This document shows, one piece after another, positions 1-10,361 of a stretch of 64,000 nt of DNA; position 1 is the first letter of the stretch; every line of letters starts with the position of its first letter. Origin of the DNA: Halocaridina rubra (taxonomy: Eukaryota > Arthropoda > Malacostraca > Decapoda > Atyidae); the NCBI GenBank assembly GCA_037179515.1, contig JAXCGZ010015113.1, positions 189,626 through 253,625 on the forward strand. The letters run 5' to 3'. Under the pieces are notes generated by a model. The model searched no databases, was not told the origin of the DNA, and worked only from the letters and a program-made list of their open reading frames with translations. Position numbers and translations under genes: made by a program.

Positions 1-405
1 AAGGGAGAGCCTTGGATTGAAGGTAAAATTATTGAAGTGCTTGGTGTAAGGAATTATTTGGTGCAAGTTCATGATTTTGGTAATATATCATGGAAGAGGC
101 ATCATGATCAGCTTATGCCTAGATTTACTGGTACTTGTATTAAGACACCTAGAGAGTCTCCAATGCCTTTAGGTTCTTCGAATGTAAGTAATTATTCCTA
201 TGCCTCTAGTTCCACTAATGATGTTGAAGTATCTTCACAAAGGTGTGATGTTTCAGTTCAACCTGATAGTAATTGTATTGAGTCTGAAGACACAGTCTCA
301 GAAACTGAAAGGTGTGGTGTGAATGATAAACAGATTGTATCACCATCTCCAGTATTACGGAGATCAAAGAGAATTATTAAGCCACCAGAAAAATTAAATT
401 TGTAA
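1..405 (+). CDS. Ty3/gypsy-type retrotransposon Pol, C-terminal end (partial)
   Basis: The frame is open from base 1 and stops with TAA at 403-405, giving about 134 residues; the 5' part lies outside the window. The first ~40 residues fit the region after the integrase core of Ty3/gypsy Pol: a W-x-x-G-x-I segment, an alternating hydrophobic Y-L-V-Q-V stretch, then WKRHHDQL, the position of the common WKRHxDQL motif. A low-complexity Ser/Asn/acidic tail follows, ending in a basic RRSKRIIKPP-type terminus typical of these polyproteins. The segment would belong to integrase, which inserts element cDNA in the nucleus. The polypurine tract and LTR-like sequence downstream support the assignment. 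No frameshift is visible in this part, so the copy may be fairly young, but activity cannot be judged. Confidence 0.8.
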   Translation, partial: KGEPWIEGKIIEVLGVRNYLVQVHDFGNISWKRHHDQLMPRFTGTCIKTPRESPMPLGSSNVSNYSYASSSTNDVEVSSQRCDVSVQPDSNCIESEDTVSETERCGVNDKQIVSPSPVLRRSKRIIKPPEKLNL

Positions 406-505
406 TGTCTTTTGTTGTCATAATATATTGATATTTCTGTATAATGATTGTTGTATGTTGATATTTTTCTGATCCATTTTTGATAAGTTTTGTATGTCTT
501 TTCTT
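406..505 (+). other. Retrotransposon 3' non-coding segment
   Basis: AT-rich spacer between the Pol stop codon and the polypurine tract. No coding potential is seen. It is assigned to the element by position only. Confidence 0.5.
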
Positions 506-516
506 GGAGGGAGGAA
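506..516 (+). promoter_or_regulatory. Polypurine tract (plus-strand primer site)
   Basis: GGAGGGAGGAA lies directly before TGTTATG, the expected order of polypurine tract then 5' edge of the 3' LTR in Ty3/gypsy elements. It would prime plus-strand DNA synthesis during reverse transcription. Confidence 0.65.
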
Positions 517-692
517 TGTTATGTATAACTTTTGAGCTGATTAATTCGTGCGCTTTGCATTGCGCTATTGTTTTGTTGTTTTCACTGAGTAGAACACGCC
601 ATGTCGGACATTTAAGTTTGAGTAATAAAACCTCCACTTTTCTCACGATTTTAAATGACTCATCCTCTTCCATCTAATCCGAGAACGGAACA
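517..692 (+). repeat. Putative 3' LTR of the Ty3/gypsy element
   Basis: The segment begins TGTTATG after the polypurine tract and ends GGAACA, giving the usual TG...CA termini. It contains AATAAA at 624-629, a possible polyadenylation signal. At about 176 bp it is short for an LTR. The LINE-derived sequence begins immediately afterwards, which supports the right edge. The 5' LTR is outside the window, so the boundary is inferred without an LTR pair; an end at 695 is equally possible. Confidence 0.5.
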
Positions 693-695
693 ACA

Positions 696-1290
696 ATTGT
701 TGTCGTTTTTTACTTTCTTCACAATCTTTGCATTATCTGCAAACATATTCATGAATGAATTTACAGACTCTAGTAGGTCATTTACATATACAAGGAACAA
801 AAGTGGCCCTAAAACTAAACCCTGTGGAACTCCACTACTAACTCTTCTCCATTCAGACACTGAATGTCTTACTCTAACCCTCTGTTCCCTTCCTTCTAAG
901 TAAATTTTTATCCATGCCAAAACATTTCCACCTATTCTAGCCATTGCTTGCAGCTTCCTAATAAGTCTTCAATGTGAAACAGTGTCAAACGCTTTCTGGA
1001 AGTCTAGGAATATGCAATCTGCCCAGCCCTCTCTTTCCTGTAAGATTCGACTTACCTCATCATAAAATTCTAATAAGTTTGTTACTGTTGATCTACATTC
1101 TCTGAAGCCATGTTGCCTCACTGACAAAAAGTTGAAGGATTCCAAGTGAAGAGAGATATGTTTCCTTAGTAGTTTCTCCATAACTTTGCAAACTATGCTG
1201 GTCAATGAAAGTGGTCTATAGTTCAGAGCCGTATCCCTCCTTCCCTTTTTGAAGATAGGTATCACATTTGCTTGATTCCAGCAAGCAAAT
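696..1290 (-). pseudogene. Non-LTR retrotransposon (CR1/Jockey-like) reverse transcriptase remnant
   Basis: Reading from 1290 down to about 696 gives one continuous frame with a single internal TGA at 971-969. Visible features in order: an N-ANVIPIFKKG-type segment near the 5' edge; YRPLSLTSIVCKVMEK (finger/palm region); FLDFQKAFDTVSH (motif A, F-x-D-x-x-KAFD); the TGA directly after VSH; SSGVPQG (motif B); then FADN where an active enzyme has F/YADD (motif C). The second catalytic Asp is therefore Asn, so the copy is dead for two independent reasons. It is 5'-truncated, which is usual for LINEs. On its 3' side it abuts the putative LTR end, consistent with the Ty3 element having inserted into this LINE. 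Confidence 0.85.
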
Positions 1291-1677
<387 letters not shown>

Positions 1678-1718
1678 GCTATTTCAGGAGACACAAATGA
1701 ATTTTGTAAATCTGAATG

Positions 1719-2033
<315 letters not shown>

Positions 2034-2280
2034 TAACTGTGAAATTAACAATATTATTATCAAAGAAACCCATTATAGAGCCTCACAGGACCCTAACTCG
2101 CTTCGCAAGCTACCGAATTATGCCATCATACTAACAGCTACTACGACAGATTAAAAAAAAAACTATTTTAACCCAGTAAGATCAAGCAAGCAGCTTCCCG
2201 TCATTCTTAATTTAAGTATATATTCACAATGAAACCGTAATATTAACAATAATATTGTCCACGAAAAACCTTTTTGAATG

Positions 2281-3771
<1,491 letters not shown>

Positions 3772-4204
3772 TATGCATAGGGAGGACATAATCTTAATTA
3801 AAGAAATAATCAACAAGTCTTGAATCTTTTATTATTATTATTATTATTATTACATGGTGTACTGTATATAATATATATGAATTTAATTTTTTTAATGATA
3901 CCCTTAGGGATATGTTATCTAACACTTGTTGAAAATGAGTAATGACATAATTGGGTATTTAATTCTATGGTGATTAAGGGACTCGAAATATACTGTAAAG
4001 ATTTTTCATGACCACAATTCCCAATTATATCCAGCTTGTTGAGAGTTTAATTAATGATATTGTCTAGCCAAAAATTCCTAAGTTTATATTTTCAGGAAAC
4101 CAAACTATCAGTTATTAATGAAATTATTCCTGGCAAGTACAGGAATTGGAAAATTGCTTTTTGTACTCATGTATCAAAGGGACAGTTAAAAAATTATTGT
4201 ACAT
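3772..4204. other. Unassigned AT-rich interval with short (TTA)n
   Basis: It contains a (TTA)n run near 3831-3852. No gene or other repeat structure was recognised. Confidence 0.4.
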
Positions 4205-4340
4205 TTAGGCCGTTTTCACACCAAAGTGGCACTTCGCACGTGGCATGCCATGTGGCACGCCAGATAAAAGCGAACATCCAGAAATATATGAAACCTTTCA
4301 CACGGAAGTGGCGTGACATGTCCCATGTGCGACTTGCGAT
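4205..4340. repeat. GC-rich repeat-like fragment with short palindromes
   Basis: It contains GTGGCATGCCAT, TGGCACGCCA and two related segments (TTTTCACACCAAAGTGGC and TTTCACACGGAAGTGGCGTG), in sharp compositional contrast to the flanks. It resembles an end of a DNA transposon, but no partner end was found. The open frames across it are not convincing genes. Confidence 0.3.
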
Positions 4341-4516
4341 TAAAAATAAAATACATTTGATGTCCAAGACAAAATATTGGTAAGTTTTTGAAGGTCATGG
4401 ACATGTAAATAAACCTTAATTAAAATACAGGAATGGTTTACAGTAGTATCGTAATACGAAATAGTGTAAATGTTTACTATCACACCCTATAAAATGCTCA
4501 TGAAAAATATTTTAAT

Positions 4517-4709
4517 GGATTCGGTTTTACATCACGAACTCCCTTTTCTACTAAGGGCTAGGATGGTTGCCTTCTTGCGAAGGACTTGTTTTGGCAGCTG
4601 TAGTCGTTACTCTGAGTGTATGCCCTTACTAACCTCAGTCCGTTACAGGCGCGAACCCTAAACCTGCCGACTCAGAGTCGCTGACGCTACCATTTTGCCA
4701 CAGAGACTA
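4517..4709 (-). mobile_element. SINE family A, copy 1
   Basis: On the minus strand it begins with a tRNA-like head: GTCTCTGTGGCAAAATGGTAG (box A-like, split here as GTCTCTGTGG / CAAAATGGTAG) and AGGGTTCGCGCC (box B-like). A non-tRNA body follows (GACTGAGG, ACTCAGAGTAACGACTAC, AAGTCCTTCGCAAGAAGG, AAAAGGGAGTTCGTGATGTA), ending ACCGAATCC. Full length is about 193 bp. It aligns throughout to the copies at 5880-6071 and 15490-15680. The parental tRNA is uncertain. A conceptual protein on the plus strand across it is a by-product. Confidence 0.85.
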
Positions 4710-5099
4710 CAAATGAAAACTAGTTTAATATTTCGGGTTAATTTTGGTGAGATTACTTCACCTTGAGTTAAGACACGAATTGATAACTGAATTTTTTCTT
4801 CTTCTTAGGTTTAGATATTTTTGAGTGTTTTAGTAATTAGTTTGTGTCAGAATTAGTCACCATTTAAAAACGGTTGGACACAGACAGGTTGGAGCTGGGG
4901 AACTACTATAGATTATACCCTGAAATAATGGGAATTAACCATTATAATTGCGTATTTCGCCAGGTCCCTTGTGCCTGGTTAGGTTGGTTAGTGTTGTGGC
5001 TGGTTCTTGAAGTGTAAACCAGTCTTGTATATTTTAGACTTTTGGGCTGGTCCATAATATATAACCCAGAAACTATTAATGGTTCGGTAGTAGACACTG
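4710..5099. other. Unassigned interval
   Basis: AT-rich sequence with no gene, inverted repeat or recognised repeat. Confidence 0.4.
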
Positions 5100-5329
5100 G
5101 CCCGATTTCTTGAACAGTGTAAACCTAGGATACCATATTGTTAGTTAGCTAGACACACACAAATGAATTTCATAAACGCATCTGACGCGGTTCTGGGTAT
5201 GGCTAGGATCCCGTACGGGATCCTAGCCATACACAGAACCGCGCCAGATGCGTTTATGAAATCCATTTGTGTGTGTCTAGCTAACTAACAATATGGTATC
5301 CCAGGTTTACACTGTTTAAGAAATCGGGC
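5100..5329. mobile_element. 230-bp spacer-less foldback palindrome
   Basis: Two 115-bp arms meet at 5214/5215 in CCCGTACGGG with no loop. The outer ends are GCCCGATTTCTT and AAGAAATCGGGC. I count five mismatches between the arms (about 96% identity). Part of one arm recurs at 13818-13892, so this is a dispersed repeat and not a chance palindrome. No target duplication is obvious. Confidence 0.85.
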
Positions 5330-5640
5330 ATTTCTGTTAAGTAATATTATTTTGTTTGGGTCAAATTAGGTCAAGGGTTTTTCGTAGGCAGTTTTATATC
5401 GTGAAATACAAAAATTATATTTAAATGTGCTGCGATAATTGTTTTTATGAGAAGTTAGACTAGGGTGGGACATAAAGTATAAATGGGGTATATGTTTACT
5501 TTAACACCCCCAGTTAGAATAAATGCCATTTTCCTTTTGTTTAAGTATTTAATATATGTTACCCGTCGTTTTATTTCATATTTTCCACAATATTTTGCAA
5601 AAATTATTACACATAATTCCAACTATACTTAACCTATCTT
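5330..5640. other. Unassigned AT-rich interval
   Basis: No gene or repeat was recognised. A poly-T/(ATT)n patch follows at about 5649-5676. Confidence 0.4.
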
Positions 5641-5794
5641 TTGAACTTTTTTTTTTTTTTTATTATTATTATTATAAAGTCTCTTCTGAATCTATTAAAC
5701 TTTAACGAATTTTTCCGGTTTAATCATTCAGAAAAATATCTTATTCATACACACACAATATCCATATCTAAGGTCACGAAATTAAGAAATACTT

Positions 5795-5801
<7 letters not shown>

Positions 5802-5862
<61 letters not shown>

Positions 5863-5879
5863 TATTATATATATATATA
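5802..5879. repeat. Imperfect (AT)n microsatellite
   Basis: AT dinucleotides with several phase shifts, directly upstream of SINE A copy 2. Confidence 0.9.
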
Positions 5880-6069
5880 GTCTCCGTGGCAAAATGGTAG
5901 CGTCTGCGACTCTGAGGCGGCAGGTCGAGGGTTCGCGCCCCGTCACGGACTGAGGTTAGTAAGGGAATACACTCAGGGTAACGATTACATCTGCCAAAGC
6001 AAGTCCTTCGTAAGAATTCAACCCTCCTAGCCCTTAGTAGAAAAGGGAGTTCGTGACGTAAAACCGAAT

Positions 6070-6071
<2 letters not shown>
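5880..6071 (+). mobile_element. SINE family A, copy 2 (full length)
   Basis: A 192-bp copy beginning GTCTCCGTGGCAAAATGG (box A-like) with AGGGTTCGCGCCCC (box B-like) about 50 bp downstream. The body is shared with the other A copies and it ends AAACCGAATC. Both ends abut AT arrays, so an AT-type tail may be part of the family. RNA polymerase III transcription from the internal boxes is expected for such elements. Confidence 0.87.

Positions 6072-6153
<82 letters not shown>
6072..6153. repeat. (AT)n microsatellite
   Basis: About 41 AT dinucleotides attached to the 3' end of SINE A copy 2. Confidence 0.95.
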
Positions 6154-6155
<2 letters not shown>

Positions 6156-6289
6156 TCAACTAATTATTCCGGCTTTGCCGGCATTACGAGTAACTTTTTT
6201 TTCTTTTATATTTACAGAGTGAATTTTTTTTATCATCGAAGGAAATAAAAGACGATATTTAGACCTATCTTTATTACATTGATATGTAG

Positions 6290-6325
<36 letters not shown>

Positions 6326-6342
6326 TTAATAATAATAATAAT
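6290..6342. repeat. (TAA)n microsatellite
   Basis: About 17 trinucleotides with one TATTAA interruption. Confidence 0.93.
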
Positions 6343-6460
6343 GAAGCAAAGCAAAATCTTTTTTATAATAAAATCTAAGTGTGACACACTTTAAAATATG
6401 AGTACATTTTGGAATGAGAAAAACACCTAAATTTAGGTTAAGGAAATCCAGGTCATAGGT

Positions 6461-6612
6461 CAGGACTCCGTCATGGCGTAGTGCCAATATGCTCGACTCG
6501 CGAGGTGACATACTTAAGTTCGAACACACTGCGGGGCGATAGGAAGGTCATCCAAGCTTAATTCCCCAGTTTCAGTCCAATCGTGCCCACCCCCAAATGG
6601 GGTTTATTTGGA
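6461..6612 (+). mobile_element. SINE family C, copy 1
   Basis: A degenerate tRNA-like segment (CCGTCATGGCGTAGTGCC; TTAAGTTCGAACAC as B-box region) is followed by a body with GGAAGGTCATCCAAGCTT and CACCCCCAAATGGGG. These body words recur in the same order in the copy at 10169-10325. This copy lacks the 5S-like head present there. Confidence 0.7.
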
Positions 6613-6639
6613 TAATAGAGAACAACACAATATAGGGGG

Positions 6640-7530
6640 AAAATGGATAATTATATATTAAATATATGAAGACATTGAATATATAAATAGGTTGCAACAA
6701 AAATGAAACAAAGATTTCATACATACAGTACTGTATAATGATTATATATGTGTACAGTTGTATAATTATATAATAACTGTAGACCCTCTGCATATATTGC
6801 GTGTAATTATGAAGCCTATATAGCAGTGATTCTTAACCAGGGGTGCTCGCACCCCTAGGGGGTGTGAGGCCGCTTTCTAAGGGGTGCGAGGATGCCTATT
6901 AATAATTAAAGCAAAATATATTTTTATATACGCGTTATATTTTTCCTGAAAAAAAAAAAAAAAAATTTTTGCTTCAGCAGTATTCTGAGATAGAGTTAAA
7001 CCTAAGTTCTAAACCTAATTTCTTAATGAAGATTAAATAAATATAAAACGTGGTTTTGTTATTAATACACATCACATCAACTTTGTATTTCAAGCATTTT
7101 TTGTATTTCAGCAAAGGGGGGGGGGGGTGCGAGAACTGACTGCTGATTTGAAAGGGGTGCATATACTGAAAAAAGGTTAAGAACCACTGCTATATAGCAA
7201 GTACATATTGATATAATATAGTTTGAAATAATTAAACGAAGGCTTTAAACATACACTATAATTATATAAGTGTATGTTTGTATAATTAGATAATTACGTT
7301 AGACCCCCTGCATATAATGTGTGTAGTTATGAAGCATATATAGCAACTGCATATTATATAATGTATTTTGAAAAAAAAAAAACGAAACCAAGATTATGAA
7401 CATACAATATAATGATTATACTAATGTACATACATATAATTAGATAATTTAGGTAGACCCCCTGCATATAATAAGTATAATTAATACATATATAACAACT
7501 ACATATTCGGATAATGTATTTTTAATTTAT
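6640..7530. repeat. ~150-bp degenerate tandem repeat, about three copies
   Basis: The word GACCCYCTGCATAT occurs at 6782, 7302 and 7456. After removing the 374 bp contributed by the nested hAT insertion and its target duplication, the spacings are about 146 and 154 bp. Each copy also has a TGTATAATTAKATAAT word before it and ATTATGAAGCMTATATAGCA (or a decayed form) after it. AT-rich and non-coding. Confidence 0.75.
6824..7189. mobile_element. hAT-type MITE with 8-bp target duplication
   Basis: The ends are CAGTGATTCTTAACC and, in reverse complement, CAGTGGTTCTTAACC: 15-bp terminal inverted repeats with one mismatch, of the classic hAT CAGTGGTTCTTAACC type. The 8-bp flanks are identical (CTATATAG at 6816-6823 and 7190-7197), the target size of hAT transposases. 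Length is 366 bp with no coding capacity, so it was mobilised in trans. Confidence 0.93.
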
Positions 7531-7722
7531 TTAGCATTCAAGGCCATTGATGAATTTTCAAAGATATTTCAAAGAATAAAAAAATAATCGAATTAATTTG
7601 ACCATATTTGACTTGGGATAAGAGAGATGCATCAAAGTAGATTTATCTTGATTTTTTTTTTTTTTAGTTTCTGCCGTTGATAAAGTACTGGCAAGTACTT
7701 CCCCATTTGAGGGCCATCTTAC
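7531..7722. other. Putative intron sequence of the Cys-peptide gene
   Basis: AT-rich, with a T-run at 7652-7665. It lies 3' (minus strand) of the exon ending at 7723. No confident next exon was found here. Confidence 0.35.
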
Positions 7723-7768
7723 CTCCATCTCGGATGCAAGTGTTGGCGCACATTAGCAGAGATTCTCC
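7723..7768 (-). CDS. Candidate secreted cysteine-peptide gene, second coding exon
   Basis: On the minus strand TTAATTTCAG precedes base 7768, and GTAAGA follows base 7723, giving a 46-nt exon with good acceptor and donor. Continuing in phase 0 from the upstream exon it reads GESLLMCANTCIRDG plus one base (phase 1). The C-A-x-x-C-I pattern followed by Gly matches the LCAxSCI...G region of eclosion hormones. The loop from the third cysteine to the fourth is 8 residues, shorter than the usual 12, so a related or divergent cysteine-peptide hormone is possible. The exon carrying the sixth cysteine and the stop was not found. Confidence 0.45.
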
Positions 7769-8839
7769 CTGAAATTAAGATATTTTTTTGGGGATCATGT
7801 AAATATTAGTGACCCCAAGAAATTATATAACCCCTTTAGTTGTTGGGTTGGTTTATGTTGAGAGAGGTTAGTGTCTAACTTAACCTATATCAACCTAACC
7901 TAACTAAACTAAACTAACAATTTACTTTGTTATTTAATGTACTGGGAGAGCTAATCTTTACCTGGTTTCATGAAAAATTATCCATTACGGTAATATTTTA
8001 CTTTCACACCCCAAGAGCTGACAAAACAATGAAAAAATGTAAAATAAATAAAAAAAAAAATTCAATTATCAACTCGTTTCTTAAACGGGGATATAGAAAA
8101 GTCTAACCTAACCTAACCTAATATTATAATAACATGAACATTTCATGACTTTTTTTTCTATTTAGGGTTATGCAAGGAAATATTCATCACCATTAGTTTA
8201 AAAGTTCTGGTTGTTTTGGGCTAATAAAAAGAACATCATTTTGTTTTTACCACAAATGTAATAGTTTTCCCCCATTTGTAATAAGGAAGGGATATTTAGA
8301 TATACCTGTATACAATTTTTTCCATACTGTTTGCATATTAAAATCGACAGAGAACAGATTAAATTTTATCAATATGGTTAATTATTTTTTAAGTAATATG
8401 AAAGGTTAGCGGATTTATTTAATTTATGGAATCCATATTTAATTATAGACCACTAGAAAAATATTTATTCATTTACAATTAACAGCTTAAGATTCACTTC
8501 ACAACTAGTAAAACATTAGGCCTCTAATCACACCAAAACCATTAAACAAACACAGCCTAGTCGCTACTTGTAAGTTATCTTTAGACATATTGATGTTCTC
8601 ATTAACCAACAAACCTAACTTTACCTAACCTAAGTTGTGAGAATCCCAATTTGATAACTTACTGATAACAAAATACCTCCATGTTTTAGCATTCAATTTA
8701 TATTATTTTGATTTGAATACTCTATTCCGTGTTCCACTGCGTGTCGTAAAAGCCGACTAAATGGGGAGGAGCTAGGGGACTGGTTGTTTTAGATTCTTCA
8801 CACATGGATGGGTGGAACGGGCCATGGAGGACCCATAGG
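7769..8839. other. Putative intron of the Cys-peptide gene; otherwise unassigned
   Basis: AT-rich sequence with CCTAA-type short repeats at about 7870-7905 and 8103-8122 (three to four CCTAA units, the complement of arthropod TTAGG). A stretch from about 8730 (GTCGTAAAAGCCGACTAAAT) to 8839 looks like mobile-element sequence contiguous with SINE B copy 1. No further exon was recognised. Confidence 0.4.
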
Positions 8840-9002
8840 GCGGTCGCCAGCCGGCACATGCCCCAAACCCCCCCCCCACTGTGGTGCCCAGCCACAGCAG
8901 TAACCTCCCCAGTAAACAGCTTAAACTCTCTTGCCTGGACGAGGCGCGATCTGTCGACCTCGCAAATGCGAGGCCAGCACGCTACCACTGTACTAGCCAG
9001 GA
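8840..9002 (-). mobile_element. SINE family B, copy 1
   Basis: On the minus strand the head reads CCTGGCTAGTACAGTGGTAG (box A-like), then GGCCTCGCATTTGCGAGGTC (anticodon-arm-like). The body contains AAGCTGTTTACTGG, GTTACTGCTGTGGCTGGGCA and CCACAGTGGGG. It aligns to the copies at 10362-10556 and 15862-16046. Open frames on both strands here are by-products. Confidence 0.8.
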
Positions 9003-9147
9003 GGTTTAAGGGACTGGGGAATCCCCTCCTCTGTATTTTCTTCCCGCATAAAGGTAATTTGCTTTGACTCAGCCACCCGCCTTATAATTGGGAAATTGAT
9101 TCTTGTATATAGATAGATAATGTACAGTACTTAAGATATAAACTTAC

Positions 9148-9291
9148 CTTGTAGCAGGCGTCACATGCCAGGATACAGAGATCCACTTGGTTCATCAAAG
9201 GTCCGCCATGATTCTGGTAGGCCAGAGGCGATGGAGAGACAACAGTAAAAATACTTGCGCTGATCAGCACTGCCAGCGTTGCTAAGCACAT
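9148..9291 (-). CDS. Candidate secreted cysteine-peptide (eclosion-hormone-like) precursor, first coding exon
   Basis: ATG at 9291-9289 opens 48 codons ending in TAC AAG, followed by a consensus donor GTAAGT. The protein starts MCLATLAVLISASIF, a typical signal peptide with likely cleavage near the SPSPLA region. The rest is a short hydrophilic stretch, then VDLCILACDACYK. The C-x3-C-x2-C spacing preceded by D-I/L matches the start of the conserved domain of eclosion hormone (D-x-CIxNCxQCKK), a peptide that triggers ecdysis behaviour in arthropods. A T-rich run and AAG directly upstream (about 9300-9312) suggest a preceding 5' UTR exon. An in-frame upstream GTG at 9300 is not the likely start. 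Frame, signal peptide, donor and the phase-compatible next exon make a real gene likely; the family name is tentative. Confidence 0.55.
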
Positions 9292-9312
9292 GCGAGTCAC
9301 TTCGAAAAAAAG

Positions 9313-9366
<54 letters not shown>
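9313..9366. repeat. (TAA)n microsatellite
   Basis: About 17 AAT units, immediately upstream (minus strand) of the Cys-peptide exon. Confidence 0.95.
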
Positions 9367-9370
<4 letters not shown>

Positions 9371-9737
9371 GTGTTCCGTGTTGCTGTTTAAACAGGTATT
9401 GTTAATAGAAGATGTATCCCAATTTTCTCTTGGCTGCTGGGATATGATCACGATTTAGATATGGTCGTACCACAATGTAGTCGTTTATTTCAGCAGAGTT
9501 TTTTTTTTTTTTAGTTGCTTCCTTTTATTAGAATTTTATATATGATATCCAGTGTATTGACTTCTTAACCCTGGATAATTTTTGTGTTATTTGTGAATTA
9601 GAGACCCATAATTACCTTCTTATATTAGGTAAGGTTAGTTTAAGTTTGGTTAAGCAGAGGGGGATCTCAGTGGTGAAGCTCCCCCCAGTTGTGAAAAAGT
9701 AATTGTATATTTTATTCCTATAATTGATTTAGACACT
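9367..9737. other. Unassigned interval
   Basis: No gene or repeat was recognised. Any promoter of the minus-strand Cys-peptide gene could lie here or further right, but no convincing motif was seen. Confidence 0.35.
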
Positions 9738-9843
9738 GAAATTTGATTTGCTTTTAAGATTCTACGAAAAATCTGAAATTTGATTTGCTATTAAGATTCT
9801 ACGAAAAATGTGAAATTTGATTTGCTATTAAGATTCTACGAAT
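9738..9843. repeat. 37-bp tandem repeat, about 2.9 copies
   Basis: GAAATTTGATTTGC starts at 9738, 9775 and 9812, each followed by AAGATTCTACGAA. Copies differ at only a few positions. Confidence 0.9.
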
Positions 9844-10046
9844 AATAATTTATTTTGACAGTCATTTCCATTAGATAATGGAGGTTGATACCTAAAAAAA
9901 CTGCTCATTTCCAATGGAAATGAATAGCAAAACTGGTCATTTCACACTGAAAAACATTATAAATTCCACATTTCATTTTCTATTCAATTATTACTTCATT
10001 TTCACAGTTACATCATAATAAAAGAAAAAATATATAGTTGTCTGTA

Positions 10047-10166
10047 GCGGCAACGACCATAGCACGGTGGGTAAGCCACTTTTCGTCTGATCAGCGAAGT
10101 TGAGCACCGTTGGGTATGGTCAGTATTTGGATGGGTGTACACCAGGTAACACTAGATGCTCTTGGC
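10047..10166 (+). pseudogene. 5S rRNA-like sequence (SINE head)
   Basis: This 120-bp stretch, the length of a 5S rRNA gene, follows 5S order throughout. CAACGACCATAGCACG is the 5' part, TCGTCTGATCAGCGAAGTTG follows, then AGCACCGTTGGG (A-box region) and TATTTGGATGGGTG (C-box region), ending CTCTTGGC. The GACCATA and TTGGATGGG words are diagnostic. Scattered substitutions and fusion to tRNA/SINE sequence argue against a functional gene. It is most likely the RNA polymerase III head of a composite SINE. Confidence 0.85.
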
Positions 10167-10325
10167 ATGTAAGGGGACCGCCTGAGTGGTAGAGTCCTTG
10201 ATTCAGGAGGTGACAGCCTTATGTTAAAGTCCACGGCGGGTCGTTAGGAAGGACATCCAGCTTTACTTCCCCGTCTTCACTCCGTCTGCGTCCACCCCCA
10301 AATTGGGACTTAGTGTAACATAAAA
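10047..10325 (+). mobile_element. SINE family C, copy 2, with 5S rRNA-derived head
   Basis: Order: 5S-like head (10047-10166), tRNA-like segment from about 10169 (ACCGCCTGAGTGGTAGAGTC with a decayed B-box region), then a body with GGAAGGACATCCAGCTTTAC and CACCCCCAAATTGGGAC, and a short A-rich tail. The tRNA-like and body parts align to 6461-6612, while the 5S part is unique to this copy. It may be a 5S-tRNA composite SINE, or a 5S retropseudogene adjoining a SINE. Confidence 0.7.
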
Positions 10326-10361
10326 CGTAAAAAAAAAAGTTATGTTATCAACCCGTTAATA

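Noticed and set aside
37..405. Start of the Pol fragment at the GTG at 37
   Set aside because: The frame is open and homologous upstream to base 1, so the segment is a 5'-cut partial frame and not a protein starting there.
4470..4661. Open frames containing LPFLLRARR and RRTCFG (also 5774-6073)
   Set aside because: They lie on the antisense strand of SINE family A.
5259..5353. Alternative third exon after TTACTTAACAG on the minus strand
   Set aside because: It reads into the foldback palindrome, has no cysteine and soon stops.
7555..7622. Third exon of the Cys-peptide gene after the CTCTTATCCCAAG-like acceptor on the minus strand
   Set aside because: In the required phase it encodes no cysteine and a low-complexity hydrophobic tail. 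The acceptor is also not CAG.
8103..8122. Chromosome end or telomere
   Set aside because: Only three to four CCTAA units, embedded in unique DNA with more than 8 kb on either side.
8880..9002. Genuine tRNA genes in the SINE heads
   Set aside because: Box A/B-like words are present, but arms do not pair properly, heads are followed by shared non-tRNA bodies, and multiple diverged copies exist.
8804..9067. Overlapping 87- and 88-residue frames on opposite strands
   Set aside because: Both are explained by SINE B and attached repeat sequence; there is no independent coding evidence.
10047..10166. Functional 5S rRNA gene
   Set aside because: Substitutions in stems and direct fusion to a tRNA-like SINE body point to a retroposed derivative; there is no tandem 5S cluster.
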